In this document: in pieces, positions 18,229 to 27,470 of the stretch
How the letters are laid out: each line of letters opens with the position of its first letter
How positions within the stretch are numbered: position 1 is the stretch's first letter
Assembly (NCBI RefSeq): GCF_030381805.1
Contig: NZ_JAUDRH010000014.1
Location: 195,750-259,749, forward strand
Direction: 5' to 3'
Length of the DNA stretch: 64,000 bases
Origin: Chlorogloeopsis sp. ULAP01
GTDB taxonomy: Bacteria; Cyanobacteriota; Cyanobacteriia; Cyanobacteriales; Nostocaceae
Notes under the pieces: generated by a model
The model's input: only the letters and a program-made list of their open reading frames with translations
Databases searched by the model: none
What the model was told of the DNA's origin: nothing
Program-made: the position numbers and the translations under genes

Positions 18229-19302
18229 TTACTTTTGGTGCGGTGACACAATCCAATCATTCAATTTAAAATCTGATTTAGCTAATTTCTGGGTTACTAA
18301 AAACTGCTTTGTTCCTTCCAGCAATTTTATTCCTTTAGGAGGAAGCGGTTCTTGTGGAAATTGTTCGACAGGAAAAGATGCCTTCACCACATCAATCGGA
18401 TATCTCGTCGCCTTGGCGTGGAATTTATAGTATGGTTCTGGATTAGCTTTGATATCTTTGACTGCTGCTTGTTTAATTTGATTCCACTTTTGAGGTAGAT
18501 CAGGATGTCTGGCAAGAAAAGTTTCTGTGGCAACAGTTACACTAGTTCCTGGTAAATCAGAATGCTGTTTTGCTTCATCAATGACTGGATAACCCTTTGA
18601 TATTAACAATGGCCCCGTACCTGTAGCAGCTGCGATCGCTGCCACGTCACCTCGTTCAAGTGCTGCTTGTGCTTCAGCTGGTAGCAAATGTATGACTGTT
18701 ACATCTTTTTCAATACCAGATTTTTGCAACAATCCGATTAGATAGCGATGCATATACGACCCTTTAGAAGTCGCTACCTTTTGCCCTTTGAGTTGTGCTA
18801 ATGAACGCGGCCCGTTTTTCTTCGCCAGCAACCACGCATTCATCCCCACTTGTTCTTGACTGATCAAGCGGGTGGGAGTACCGTTAGCTTTGGCAACCAA
18901 TGCAGGTGTATCACCGTAGATGCCAACATCAATTGCCCCTGCAACTAAAGCTTCATTTAAGTTGGGGCCATTGGGAAATGAAAGTGTTTTAACTTCTGTA
19001 ATCCCCAATTTCTGCAATTCTGGTAAAAATTTTCCCTGCTGCATTGCCCAACCTGTAGGGCCTGTAGGAACTTTAGCATTATTGGTACTAATGAAACCCA
19101 AACGTAAGGTAGAAGTGTTTGGTGTAAGTTGTGTGTTGTAGTTTGGCACTGCTTGCGAGACGGTTTGAGTGGAGCTGCAAGCAGTACTCAAGAATATTAA
19201 GCCAGATACTAGTAGTCCACCACAGTTTTTTTGGTAAATAGAAAAAGAAGAAAGGGTGAAGGGAAAAAAGTTATTTACTTGAGTCTTGAAACTTTTCCCC
19301 AT
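18229..19302 (-). CDS. SsuA-type sulfonate/taurine ABC substrate-binding lipoprotein, copy 1
   Basis: A hydrophobic segment ending LIFLSTACSS gives a lipoprotein signal peptide. LRLGFISTNN, GAIDVGIYGDTPALVAKA and LKGQKVATSKGSYMHRYLIG are the binding-protein motifs of the SsuA/TauA/NMT1 family. It would sit in the periplasm and pass its ligand to an ABC permease. I chose the ATG at 19302; an ATG at 19332 or a TTG at 19338 are alternatives. It diverges more from the other three binding proteins of the window than they do from each other, so it may see a different ligand. Confidence 0.82.
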   Translation of the reverse strand: MGKSFKTQVNNFFPFTLSSFSIYQKNCGGLLVSGLIFLSTACSSTQTVSQAVPNYNTQLTPNTSTLRLGFISTNNAKVPTGPTGWAMQQGKFLPELQKLGITEVKTLSFPNGPNLNEALVAGAIDVGIYGDTPALVAKANGTPTRLISQEQVGMNAWLLAKKNGPRSLAQLKGQKVATSKGSYMHRYLIGLLQKSGIEKDVTVIHLLPAEAQAALERGDVAAIAAATGTGPLLISKGYPVIDEAKQHSDLPGTSVTVATETFLARHPDLPQKWNQIKQAAVKDIKANPEPYYKFHAKATRYPIDVVKASFPVEQFPQEPLPPKGIKLLEGTKQFLVTQKLAKSDFKLNDWIVSPHQK

Positions 19303-19420
19303 ACTACCGTCGTGTGTGTGATGTAGAATCATGAACAATAACCAAAGATATAGGAAGAAGCCTGGGCAACGGAAGCCGCAGCCCAGAACCGGAATGGGAA
19401 AAAGGAGAAAGAAATTTGTT

Positions 19421-19750
19421 CTACTTCATCTGCTTCAGTACTTGGTAAGTAGAATCTTGTTGGGCTGTGGTGGTGCGATCGCGCCCCCAACCAATATTTC
19501 GGCGGTAGCTTCCCAAAAGTCCAGCTTCTTTGAGTGACTTTTCGTCTATCTCTGCCAGGGGTTCAACTTCCGGGGCGACATAAAGCGCATCTACCGGACA
19601 ATACAATTCACACATAAAACAGGTTTGACAGTCGCTTTGACGAGCAATTTTGGGTGGTGCATCTGGTACTTTGTCGAAAACATTAGTCGGACAAGCACTG
19701 ACGCAGATATTACATTGAATGCACCGCGACTCACTGACTAACTCAATCAT
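19421..19750 (-). CDS. 2[4Fe-4S] ferredoxin, AprB-like partner, copy 2
   Basis: CIQCNICVSACPTNVF and CQTCFMCELYCP bind two [4Fe-4S] clusters, and the tail LLGSYRRNIGWGRDR matches copy 1. The start ATG at 19750 (MIELVSESRC) aligns exactly with MIELVSHKLC of copy 1. A longer in-frame start would only translate an upstream heptamer repeat (PNTQYPITNTQYPIP) and is rejected. It lies downstream of its flavoprotein on the same strand, separated by about 120 bases of repeats where copy 1 has an overlap. Confidence 0.88.
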   Translation of the reverse strand: MIELVSESRCIQCNICVSACPTNVFDKVPDAPPKIARQSDCQTCFMCELYCPVDALYVAPEVEPLAEIDEKSLKEAGLLGSYRRNIGWGRDRTTTAQQDSTYQVLKQMK

Positions 19751-19792
19751 GGGTATCGGGTATTGGGTATTGGTGATCGGGTATTGGGTATT
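19751..19792. repeat. Heptameric STRR, GGGTATT type
   Basis: Six heptamers of the form GGGTATC/GGGTATT, one degenerate. The array abuts the ATG of the ferredoxin and replaces its expected ribosome-binding site. Confidence 0.75.
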
Positions 19793-19848
19793 GGGAAGAA
19801 TAGGACAAGGTGACACGCGGATATGGAGAATCGTGAATCATGTTCTTG

Positions 19849-19876
19849 TTCCTAGTTCCTAGTCCCAAGTCCCTAG
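19849..19876. repeat. Heptameric STRR, TTCCTAG type
   Basis: Four heptamers: TTCCTAG, TTCCTAG, TCCCAAG, TCCCTAG. It overlaps the stop codon of the flavoprotein. Confidence 0.7.
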
Positions 19877-21525
19877 ACTGTTAATGCAAATTCTTTCCCT
19901 ATCCCCGATCCCTTATTCCTTGTCCCTAATTCTTCAGCTTTTACCCAAACTTTATCCAAGCCACCACTAATCAAACGGTGCTGCTGATTGGCATCCTGTT
20001 GGGGATAGTCTAGGTGCCTATGCATTCCCCGCGTTTCTTTGCGTTCTAAGGCGCTGCTGTACATCCATCGTGCTGTAGCCACCATTGCAGCAGCTTCCCT
20101 GACACGGAGAATATTACCATCATCCGTAGCCTGGCTGGTACGAATCTCTTGCCAAAGGTAATCTAATCTTTGCAATGATTCTGTTAACCCTTGCTGATTG
20201 CGGAAATAATTGCGATGGTAAGGGAAAACTTCTTCTTGAGTAGCTTCGATGATCTCTTGGCTATTGAGTTGATGTTGACTACCAGATGTAAATCCGACTG
20301 TACCGATCGCCTCTACTTGCCGTTGGTTAGCTTGCTTGCCTAAGTCATGAGCGTATTTAGCAGCATAATGCCCCGCCCAGTATCCTGAAGAGAGCGCCCA
20401 AGCCGCATTGTGACTACCGCCCCCGGTGAATCCTCCACAGATTAATTCTCGCGTTGCTGCATCTCCAGCAGCATATAGTCCCGGTACAGAACTTGCGCAA
20501 GTATAATCGGTAATCCGAATCCCACCTGTACCCCGCACTGTTCCTTCTAAACGTAAGGTAACAGGGAAGCGTTGAGTAAAGGGATCGATGCCTGCGCGAT
20601 CAAAAGGTAAGAAGAAGTTGGGCTGGGCTAGACGCATCTGTACGCGCATTTGTTCAGTGGCTTGGTCTAAGATGGCATAGACTGGCTGCATTAATAAAGT
20701 TTTGGCAATAACAGAACGCCCTCTTTGGGAACCTGCACCTGGTATAGGTGTGCCATCTTGGTAAGTGAAGGTAGCCCAATTATAAAACAGGGTTTTGGTA
20801 ACAGAAGAAAAGGCAGGTGCGATGCCATAAGCATTGGAAAATTCCATCCCCGACATTTCCGCACCCGCTTCAGCTGCCATAAGGTATCCATCTCCTGTTA
20901 GGACATTGCAACCTAAAGCTTTGCTCAAAAAAGCACAGCCACCGGTGGCAATGATAACTGCGTGCGATCGCACAACCCACTTTTGACTAGTTTGACGGTT
21001 AACTCCCGTCGCCCCTGCAACTGCACCCTCTGCATCTACTAATAGTTGCAAAGCCGGACTATGGTCTAAAATCTTCACCCCTGCCCGTTTAATTTGCTTT
21101 CGCATCAGGCGCATATATTCTGGACCTTGCAGACTGCGTCGATAGGGTTTACCTTTCTCATCCGTCGGAAAGGGATAACCCCACTCTGCTAGTAGGTTGA
21201 CGTTCGCATAAGTCTGATCCAGCACTCGTTGCATCCAATCACGGCTGGACAAAAATCCCCCTAATGCTTCGCGAGAAGCCATTGCTGCTTCCCTTGCTTC
21301 CGGTTTTGGTGGCACGTACCACACTCCGTTACCCGATGCCGCTGCACAGCCACTAGTACCGCAATAACCTTTATCTACCAAAACAACCTTCGCACCAAAA
21401 GATGCAGCACTCCAAGCCGCCCAAGTGCCAGCTGGGCCTCCACCAATTACTAACACATCACAATCTAAGTTCTGGTCACTATTGGTGGTAGATGAATCTG
21501 TTGAACACAACTGGTTCCTACTCAT
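19873..21525 (-). CDS. AprA/fumarate-reductase-type FAD flavoprotein, copy 2
   Basis: VLVIGGGPAGTWAAWSAASFG is the FAD fold; DKGYCGTSGCAAASGNG, GGCAFLSKALGCNVLTGDG and VPGLYAAGDAATRE parallel copy 1. The ATG at 21525 has GAGGAA (sense strand) a few bases before it; a longer frame adds unlikely sequence. It is followed by its own AprB-like ferredoxin. The last residues (EELGTRNKGSGIGKEF) are encoded by heptameric repeats at 19895-19936, so the native C-terminus has been replaced. Two island operators lie 190 and 370 bp upstream. Confidence 0.87.
   Translation of the reverse strand: MSRNQLCSTDSSTTNSDQNLDCDVLVIGGGPAGTWAAWSAASFGAKVVLVDKGYCGTSGCAAASGNGVWYVPPKPEAREAAMASREALGGFLSSRDWMQRVLDQTYANVNLLAEWGYPFPTDEKGKPYRRSLQGPEYMRLMRKQIKRAGVKILDHSPALQLLVDAEGAVAGATGVNRQTSQKWVVRSHAVIIATGGCAFLSKALGCNVLTGDGYLMAAEAGAEMSGMEFSNAYGIAPAFSSVTKTLFYNWATFTYQDGTPIPGAGSQRGRSVIAKTLLMQPVYAILDQATEQMRVQMRLAQPNFFLPFDRAGIDPFTQRFPVTLRLEGTVRGTGGIRITDYTCASSVPGLYAAGDAATRELICGGFTGGGSHNAAWALSSGYWAGHYAAKYAHDLGKQANQRQVEAIGTVGFTSGSQHQLNSQEIIEATQEEVFPYHRNYFRNQQGLTESLQRLDYLWQEIRTSQATDDGNILRVREAAAMVATARWMYSSALERKETRGMHRHLDYPQQDANQQHRLISGGLDKVWVKAEELGTRNKGSGIGKEFALTV
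19895..19936. repeat. Coding heptameric STRR
   Basis: Six heptamers (TTCCCTA, TCCCCGA, TCCCTTA, TTCCTTG, TCCCTAA, TTCTTCA) lie inside the flavoprotein frame and encode its C-terminal residues. Confidence 0.65.
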
Positions 21526-21712
21526 CGCATTCCTCGCTGCAAATATCAACGCTTGTCTAAACAGAAAAATATCTTTGCAATGGTGTGGCGATCGCCTGAG
21601 TGCGGATAGCGATCGCACTTAATTACTAACTGTAAAATGCAATATATCAATGATGCAAATGGATAGCTTATTAATCACGCTTCCTGAATATAGTAGCATT
21701 TAAAATTTTAAA

Positions 21713-21738
21713 TACTGTTTATTGGTCGGTTTATCGTA
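21713..21738. promoter_or_regulatory. Island operator, copy b
   Basis: TACTGTT, 12 bases, TATCGTA. Each half differs from TACNGTA by one base. It is 188 bp upstream of flavoprotein copy 2 (minus strand). Confidence 0.6.
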
Positions 21739-21893
21739 TTTTATTTCCTAAAGTAAGCTTTGCATACTTTTTTGAGAAAATCAAGAACTGCTTTAATAAA
21801 AATTAAACTTGATTTAAAAGAGTCTAGTGATATTAGTAAAGATTGTTTTTTAAGAGCGTATCATTATCTCATTGCCTGTCTCTAAACTAAAAA

Positions 21894-21919
21894 TTTTATA
21901 AATCTATCGACTTACAGTA
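21894..21919. promoter_or_regulatory. Island operator, copy c (weak left half)
   Basis: The right half TACAGTA is a perfect match, preceded by ATCTATCGACT as in copy f. The left half TTTTATA is poor. It is about 370 bp upstream of flavoprotein copy 2. Confidence 0.45.
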
Positions 21920-21984
21920 TTTAATAATTAAATTTTATAAATTTTGGCAGAATCGGTTCATGTAATACAGTCACATACATAGAA

Positions 21985-22007
21985 AAACCGCCGAAAAATG
22001 GCGGTTT
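21985..22007 (-). terminator. Intrinsic terminator of the aldo/keto reductase
   Basis: AAACCGCC and GGCGGTTT form an 8-bp stem with a 7-base loop. On the minus strand it is followed by a T run. It lies about 60 bases beyond the stop of the minus-strand reductase. Confidence 0.75.
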
Positions 22008-22064
22008 GATTTACATCTAGCTTAAAAAAGATAAAATGTAAAACAAATTTTTAACTTTGAATTA

Positions 22065-23105
22065 TTAAGTTGCAGGATTTGGATAGCGAGTGTGAACGGT
22101 ATCCAACTCTGCTAAAATTTCCTTGTCGAGAACTACATTCAGGCTACCTAAATTTTCTTGCAGTTGTTCTAATGTTGTTGCACCAATAATCGTGCTACTT
22201 ACAAACCACCGACTTCGTACAAATGCTATGGCTAACTGTGCAGGCTTAAGATTATATTTTTTAGCAACTTTCACGTACTCTGCGACAGCCTCGCTGACAT
22301 TTGGTTTCAAATAACGCTGTCCAAAACCTGGAAACAAAGTTATGCGTGTATTTTCTGGTGTATTATCACCTGTATACTTCCCAGACAAGAAACCAAATCC
22401 TAAAGGGCTGTAAGCTAACAAACCAACATTAGTATATCGGGTAACTTCTGCCAAAGCTGAATCAAACACGCGATTTAATAAATTATAGGCATTTTGAATC
22501 GAAACAACTCTAGGTAATCCTAGCTGTTGAGAGACACGAATAAACTCACTTACTCCCCAAGGAGTTTCATTACTCAAACCTAGATAACGAATTTTACCTG
22601 CTTTAATTACATCAGCAAAAGCCTCTAATTGTTCAGCAATACTCACAGTTTCTCGCTCAAAATTAGGATTGTATTCAGTTTGTCCAAATGTGGGAACATA
22701 ACGGTCTGGCCAATGAATTTGGTATAAATCGATGTAATCTGTTTGTAGTCGCTTAAGGCTATCATCTACAGCCTGTTTAATATTGTCCCGATCAACTTTA
22801 ATGTCTCCCCCTCGCAGCCATTTAAAAGGACGACCCGGCCCTGCTATTTTGGTTGCAATAATGAGGCGATCGCGTTGTTGTTTTTTCAGCCATTCTCCAA
22901 TATAAGCCTCTGTTCTTCCTTGGGTTTCACCACGAGGAGGTACTGGATACATTTCCGCAGTATCAATGAAATTTATCCCTTGAGCAATAGCATAGTCTAG
23001 TTGTTGATGGGCTTCTTCAATGATATTTTGATGCCCATAAGTCATAGTTCCTAGACAAATTTCTGAAACTTTAAGGTCACTTTCGCCAAGTTGATTGTAC
23101 TTCAT
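22065..23105 (-). CDS. Tas-type NADP(H)-dependent aldo/keto reductase
   Basis: MKYNQLGESDLKVSEICLGT is the canonical N-terminus of Tas-like reductases, so I start at the ATG at 23105 and reject a 22-codon extension. Catalytic residues are visible in DTAEMYP (Asp, Tyr), IATKIAGPG (Lys) and YQIHWPDR (His). IGATTLEQLQENL is the C-terminal cofactor motif. It probably reduces an aldehyde or ketone, such as the aldehyde left after desulfonation. It is intact, unlike the island's other aldo/keto reductase, and may substitute for it. Confidence 0.87.
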   Translation of the reverse strand: MKYNQLGESDLKVSEICLGTMTYGHQNIIEEAHQQLDYAIAQGINFIDTAEMYPVPPRGETQGRTEAYIGEWLKKQQRDRLIIATKIAGPGRPFKWLRGGDIKVDRDNIKQAVDDSLKRLQTDYIDLYQIHWPDRYVPTFGQTEYNPNFERETVSIAEQLEAFADVIKAGKIRYLGLSNETPWGVSEFIRVSQQLGLPRVVSIQNAYNLLNRVFDSALAEVTRYTNVGLLAYSPLGFGFLSGKYTGDNTPENTRITLFPGFGQRYLKPNVSEAVAEYVKVAKKYNLKPAQLAIAFVRSRWFVSSTIIGATTLEQLQENLGSLNVVLDKEILAELDTVHTRYPNPAT

Positions 23106-23642
23106 ATTCTTGAATATTTTTATTTGGTTACATTTTCCTACAAATTTTAAAAATACTACATTTTTGCTCAAAGTACACTAAAACTATAGTTTTATCGGAG
23201 TTAATGTCAAAAAGTGTATGTTACCAAACATTGCTTTCATAGGCAATATAATTATTGAAATATTAATTTTTAATTTAAATGTAGCTATTCATACTTATTC
23301 TATACAGTTTTGGTGAAAAACTACTATCTAGTAAAATTAATCTACTTTAAGTCTACTGACTTACTGTATATTAAGATTGCAAGGTAAATTTGCTTGCCAG
23401 AGTGGTACTATCTTTCCTCCAATTGTAACTAAGGGAGGAAGGATATTTTGTAAGTAATTATTGATAAAAATCTGAAAAAACAACAATAGTTACTCTGCAA
23501 TTACTGCTCAGATGAGAGGCTATAACCTCACTGAAAATACGAACTTTTCTTTAGAAAATCAAATAGTTCCAATATCATCTGACTAGCTTGTGCGGAATTA
23601 CCAAGAATTGTGTACTAGACCGAAGTTTGTGTCCTGATCAAG
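23106..23642. other. Divergent regulatory region with one strong and one weak operator
   Basis: The 537 bases separate a minus-strand reductase from a plus-strand porin. Besides the strong operator copy d, a weaker match (TACAGTT, 12 bases, TACTATC) lies at 23303-23328, 40 bp to its left. No gene is visible. Confidence 0.55.
23343..23368. promoter_or_regulatory. Island operator, copy d
   Basis: TACTTTA, then AGTC TACT GACT, then TACTGTA. The inner arms AGTC/GACT extend the inverted repeat. It is 238 bp upstream of the aldo/keto reductase and 275 bp upstream of the porin. Confidence 0.62.
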
Positions 23643-25310
23643 ATGAAAAAAACATTTTGGAATTTGTTATTTACTTTCCCAGTCTTTGTAATGCTGCTGT
23701 TATTAGTAGCTAGTACGAGAACTCTTGCCCAAGAACAAGCAACAGAAATATCTCCATCAATCACCCAAAATACACCAGAAACAACACCTGCTGAACTATT
23801 CCAACCATCAGCACAGTCAACTACTGAATCACCTGTCACGTCAGTATCTGAGCTTTCTGATGTACAACCTACTGATTGGGCTTTTGTTGCACTCCAATCT
23901 TTAGTAGAAAGATATGGATGCATAGTAGGTTACCCTGATAGTACTTATCGTGGGAATCGCGCTTTAACCCGCTATGAATTTGCGGCAGGATTAAATGCTT
24001 GCTTAGATCAAGTAAATAAATTAATTGCATCCTCGACAGCTGAGTTAGCGACTAAAGAAGACTTAGCTACATTACAGCGATTGCAAGAGGAATTTAGACC
24101 AGAATTGGCTCAATTACGGGGAAAAGTAGAATCTTTAGAAGCGCGAACAGCACAACTAGAAGCGAATCAGTTTTCTACGACAACAAAACTAGTTGGTGAT
24201 GCAATCTTCGTAGTGGCTGATACCTTTGGCGACACAGTAAATAACACTGCTGCTGATGATACAGAAGACGACACTACCACCTTTTTTGCTTACCGTGCCA
24301 GGCTCGCTTTACAAACTAGCTTTAATGGTAAAGACCAACTAACAACTGGTTTACAAGCAAGCAACATTCCTAACTTGGCAACATCTACGGGAACTCACAT
24401 GACCCGTTTTACATTTGATAAATCGGGTGCTTTCGCAGATAGCGATCTGTATCTAGATCGGTTATATTATCGTTTCCCGGTAGGTGACAAACTCACTGTT
24501 TGGGTAGGCCCCAGGGCGCTTCAACCTGCTGTTCACACTCCTACCTTGAATCCCTTAGTTGGTGGAATCAACGGTGCTGTCTCTAGATTTGCCACCTTTA
24601 ACCCTACTGTTTACCGACCTGGCTTTGACGGTGCTGGTGCAGCTTTGGCGTATAAGTTTAGCAAACAATTCCAATTAAACCTGAGTTACATAGGAGATAA
24701 CTTTCAGACTAATGTACCGGAAATAGGTTTTTCCGATGCGAACAACATTGCATTTGCTCAATTAACTATATCCCCTAATAACGAGCTAGATTTTGGTCTG
24801 AGCTATGTCCGCAAATACTTTGCTAGTAATACTGGTTTTAACCTTACTGGTGGTACAGGTAGTGCATTTGCGAGAAACCCTTTTCAACAAAATGCCACTG
24901 CATCTGATAACTTTGGACTTCAATTTAACTGGAAAGTTACTAATGGTTTTAACGTAGCTGGCTGGTTTGGTTATACACTCGCCCATCAAATCCGCGGCGG
25001 TGATAACGATGCGACTATCATTAACGGTGCGCTTACTTTTGCCTTTCCAGATTTGTTTAGAGAAGGAAATGTAGGTGGATTTATCGTTGGTGTACCGCCT
25101 AAAGCTATCAGTAACGACTTTAGACCTAATCCTGGAGCGGATCGCCGAGAAGATAACGATACTTCTTTACACTTAGAGGCTTTTTATAGCTATCGGGTAA
25201 ATAACAACATTACTATTACCCCAGATTTGTATGTGATTCTCAACCCAGAACACAATAGTGACAACGATCCAATTTGGGTAGGAGCTTTGCGTACTACTTT
25301 TACTTTCTAA
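23643..25310 (+). CDS. SLH-domain OprB-type outer-membrane porin
   Basis: A signal peptide ends at TLAQEQ. An S-layer homology segment follows (VQPTDWAFVALQSLVERYG then YPDSTYRGNRALTRYEFAAG), then a coiled coil (residues about 125-175, LQRLQEEFRPELAQLRGKVE) and a long beta-rich OprB/carbohydrate-porin domain ending in aromatic TTFTF. This is the standard cyanobacterial porin layout: SLH binds peptidoglycan, the barrel spans the outer membrane. Relatives are called iron-uptake or carbohydrate porins. Its position behind an island operator and ahead of a sulfonate binding protein suggests a sulfonate entry role. Confidence 0.87.
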   Translation: MKKTFWNLLFTFPVFVMLLLLVASTRTLAQEQATEISPSITQNTPETTPAELFQPSAQSTTESPVTSVSELSDVQPTDWAFVALQSLVERYGCIVGYPDSTYRGNRALTRYEFAAGLNACLDQVNKLIASSTAELATKEDLATLQRLQEEFRPELAQLRGKVESLEARTAQLEANQFSTTTKLVGDAIFVVADTFGDTVNNTAADDTEDDTTTFFAYRARLALQTSFNGKDQLTTGLQASNIPNLATSTGTHMTRFTFDKSGAFADSDLYLDRLYYRFPVGDKLTVWVGPRALQPAVHTPTLNPLVGGINGAVSRFATFNPTVYRPGFDGAGAALAYKFSKQFQLNLSYIGDNFQTNVPEIGFSDANNIAFAQLTISPNNELDFGLSYVRKYFASNTGFNLTGGTGSAFARNPFQQNATASDNFGLQFNWKVTNGFNVAGWFGYTLAHQIRGGDNDATIINGALTFAFPDLFREGNVGGFIVGVPPKAISNDFRPNPGADRREDNDTSLHLEAFYSYRVNNNITITPDLYVILNPEHNSDNDPIWVGALRTTFTF

Positions 25311-25398
25311 TCAAGATACCGGAGTATGATATTTTTTTAGTTATCTACTCCGATACATCTATCAAATTAGTGTACTTACTTTGTTTTGCGGATTAAAC

Positions 25399-26502
25399 AT
25401 GATGAGGCAACTTTTAAAAAGTGTAATTTCAAGACTTACAAAAGTAAGATTAATTAGTCTATTAGGTCAAAAGAAATTCTTGTCTATTCCGCCTCTTTCT
25501 ATCTCTGGTACTTTTGTGGCTGGATTATGCTTGAGCTTATTATTTGCTGCTTGCACGGGTAATAACTCTGTTGAGAATAGCAATGTAACGGCGGCGAATA
25601 ATACTAGCCAAAATCAAGCATCAGTCGTTAGATTTGGCTATCAAAAATCCCTAATTCTTCTTAAGGCTAAGGGTGTTTTAGAAAAACGGCTTAAACCAGA
25701 AGGTGTATCTGTTGAATGGATAGAATTTCCTGCCGGGCCGCAACTTTTAGAAGCAATGAATGTGGGAAGTATTGACTTTGGACATGCAGGAGAATCACCA
25801 CCTATTTTTGCCCAAGCAGCAGGTACTCCACTTACCTATGTTGCAGGAATCGCACCAAGTCCTCAAGGTTCAGCTATTCTTGTTCCCAAGAACTCTCCTA
25901 TTAAAACAGTTGCTGATTTGAAAGGAAAAAAAGTTGCTTTCCAGAAAGGTTCTAGCGCCCATTATATGCTAGTACAAATTCTAGAAAAATATGGCTTAAA
26001 ATATACAGATATTCAACCTATATATTTACCTCCTGCTGATGCCCGTGCTGCATTTGTAAAAGGTAGTATTGATGCTTGGACTATTTGGGATCCCTTTTAT
26101 GCAGCAGCTGAAAAATCAGCTAATGCTCGTGTTTTAATTGATGGCACAGGGATAAATAAGCAGGGAGGTTATTATTTAGCTACTAGAAAGTTTGCGACTG
26201 AGCAACCAGAAATTATTAAGGCAGTACTTGAAGAAATTCAAAAACTAGAAGAATGGTCTGATCAAAATCGAGATGAGGTAGCAGGAATTCTTGCGCCAGT
26301 TTTGGGAATTGATTTAGACACTATGAAAAAAGCAAGTTCAAGAAGAAAATTTGGTGTTGTACCTATTGATGAGAATCTGATTGCTATACAACAGCAAGTT
26401 GCTGATAAATTTTATGAACTGAAGTTGATACCAAAACAAATTGATGTGAAAGAGGCAATGCTCACACCACAGCAATATGCGGCTTTTTCTCCAAAGATAT
26501 AG
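25399..26502 (+). CDS. SsuA-type aliphatic sulfonate binding lipoprotein, copy 2
   Basis: A signal segment ending LSLLFAACTGN has a lipobox Cys. VRFGYQKSLILLKAKGVLEK, EWIEFPAGPQLLEAMNVGSI, AGESPPIFAQAAG and DAWTIWDPFYAAAE are characteristic of aliphatic-sulfonate binding proteins. ATG at 25399 is preferred to a TTG at 25381. It shares most motifs with the two binding proteins near 30 and 32 kb, so these three are paralogues. It sits right after the porin and may be co-transcribed. Confidence 0.87.
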   Translation: MMRQLLKSVISRLTKVRLISLLGQKKFLSIPPLSISGTFVAGLCLSLLFAACTGNNSVENSNVTAANNTSQNQASVVRFGYQKSLILLKAKGVLEKRLKPEGVSVEWIEFPAGPQLLEAMNVGSIDFGHAGESPPIFAQAAGTPLTYVAGIAPSPQGSAILVPKNSPIKTVADLKGKKVAFQKGSSAHYMLVQILEKYGLKYTDIQPIYLPPADARAAFVKGSIDAWTIWDPFYAAAEKSANARVLIDGTGINKQGGYYLATRKFATEQPEIIKAVLEEIQKLEEWSDQNRDEVAGILAPVLGIDLDTMKKASSRRKFGVVPIDENLIAIQQQVADKFYELKLIPKQIDVKEAMLTPQQYAAFSPKI

Positions 26503-26520
26503 ATTGGTTAGGAACATTAA

Positions 26521-26589
26521 GATTCCCCAACCCCCTTAAAAAGCGGGCTTTAGAAATTCCCCCCTTTATAAGGGGGGTTAGGGGGGATC
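26521..26589. repeat. Nested C/G-rich inverted repeat, possible terminator
   Basis: The core CCCCCCTT and AAGGGGGG flank a 3-base loop. Outer CCCC-AACCCCC and GGGGGGTTAGGGGGG blocks can also pair. This is a dispersed cyanobacterial repeat and may stop transcription after the binding protein. Confidence 0.6.
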
Positions 26590-26613
26590 TAGGTTTTAAG
26601 TTGGTTATTAACT

Positions 26614-26640
26614 ACTAACCACTAACTACTATCCACTAAC
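26614..26640. repeat. Heptameric STRR, ACTAACC type
   Basis: ACTAACC, ACTAACT, ACTATCC, ACTAAC in tandem. It ends 8 bases before the nitroreductase ATG. Confidence 0.7.
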
Positions 26641-26648
26641 AAAAATGT

Positions 26649-27470
26649 ATGACTAATCCTACTGAGTTACTCCATCGCCGTTATGGTGTAAATTCTTTCC
26701 ATACAGATATTCCTTGGAATGACTGTATTGATACTCTTTTATCTCATCGTTCAATTCGTGCTTATCTAAGTGAATCTTTACCGTCAGGAACTCTAGAAAC
26801 TTTAATAGCAGCAGCACAATCCGCTTCTACTTCTTCTAATCTTCAGACGTGGAGTGTTGTGGCGGTGGAAAGTTCCAACCGTAAGGAAAAGTTATCGCAA
26901 CTAGCTAATAATCAAGCACACATTCGTCAGTGTCCTCTTTTCTTGGTATGGTTGGCTGATTTGGCAAGATTGACGCACATTGCCGAAAGCCGGGGGCTGC
27001 CACATCAGGGTTTGGATTACTTAGAAATGTTTTTGATGGCAGCGATAGATGCAGCATTGGCGGCGCAAAATGCGGTGGTAGCAGCAGAATCTCTCGGTTT
27101 AGGAACAGTTTATATTGGTGCGTTGCGTAATCGTCCAGAAGCAGTGGCGCAGGTTCTGAATTTACCGCCTCATATTTTTGCAGTTTTCGGGTTGTGCGTG
27201 GGTTATGCCGATCGCACAATAGAAACTGCAATTAAACCCCGCTTACCCCAATCAGCAGTATTACACCGGGAAACCTATCAATTAAGCGAACAAGATGAAG
27301 CGATCGCACTTTACAATCAAGTCATGAAAGCATTCTATAATTCCCAAAAGATGAATGTCCCTGGTGATTGGACGGAACATTCAGCTAAACGAGTCGCGTT
27401 TGCCGAATCTTTATCAGGACGCGATCGCTTACGGGAAGCTTTGAGGAATTTAGGATTTGAACTGCGTTAA
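26649..27470 (+). CDS. NADPH-dependent nitroreductase/flavin reductase (NfsA/FRP type)
   Basis: SHRSIRAYLSESLPSGTLET gives the FMN-binding Arg/Ser start of the nitroreductase fold, AQSASTSSNLQTWSVV the second FMN loop, and GLGTVYIGALRN and FAVFGLCVGYAD the later strands. The C-terminal basic stretch (SAKRVAFAESLSGRDRLREA) resembles the NADPH region of NfsA/FRP. Such enzymes reduce free flavin, so it could supply FMNH2 to the LLM and DszC-like monooxygenases. That role is inferred from context. A heptamer repeat lies where a ribosome-binding site is expected. Confidence 0.8.
   Translation: MTNPTELLHRRYGVNSFHTDIPWNDCIDTLLSHRSIRAYLSESLPSGTLETLIAAAQSASTSSNLQTWSVVAVESSNRKEKLSQLANNQAHIRQCPLFLVWLADLARLTHIAESRGLPHQGLDYLEMFLMAAIDAALAAQNAVVAAESLGLGTVYIGALRNRPEAVAQVLNLPPHIFAVFGLCVGYADRTIETAIKPRLPQSAVLHRETYQLSEQDEAIALYNQVMKAFYNSQKMNVPGDWTEHSAKRVAFAESLSGRDRLREALRNLGFELR

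Larger units (their letters stand above)
21526..22064. other. AT-rich spacer with two operators and a terminator
   Basis: This 540-base region lies upstream of flavoprotein copy 2 and downstream of the next minus-strand gene. It holds two island operators and one intrinsic terminator, each listed separately. I see no gene. Confidence 0.6.

Noticed and set aside
19331..19537. 68-codon plus-strand frame
   Set aside because: It is antisense to the ferredoxin gene and has no domain.
19751..19816. Longer N-terminus of ferredoxin copy 2
   Set aside because: It translates a heptamer repeat; copy 1 begins exactly at the internal MIELVS.
25354..25379. TACATCT-N12-TACTTAC before binding protein copy 2
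   Set aside because: Only the first three bases of each half match and the halves are not inverted.
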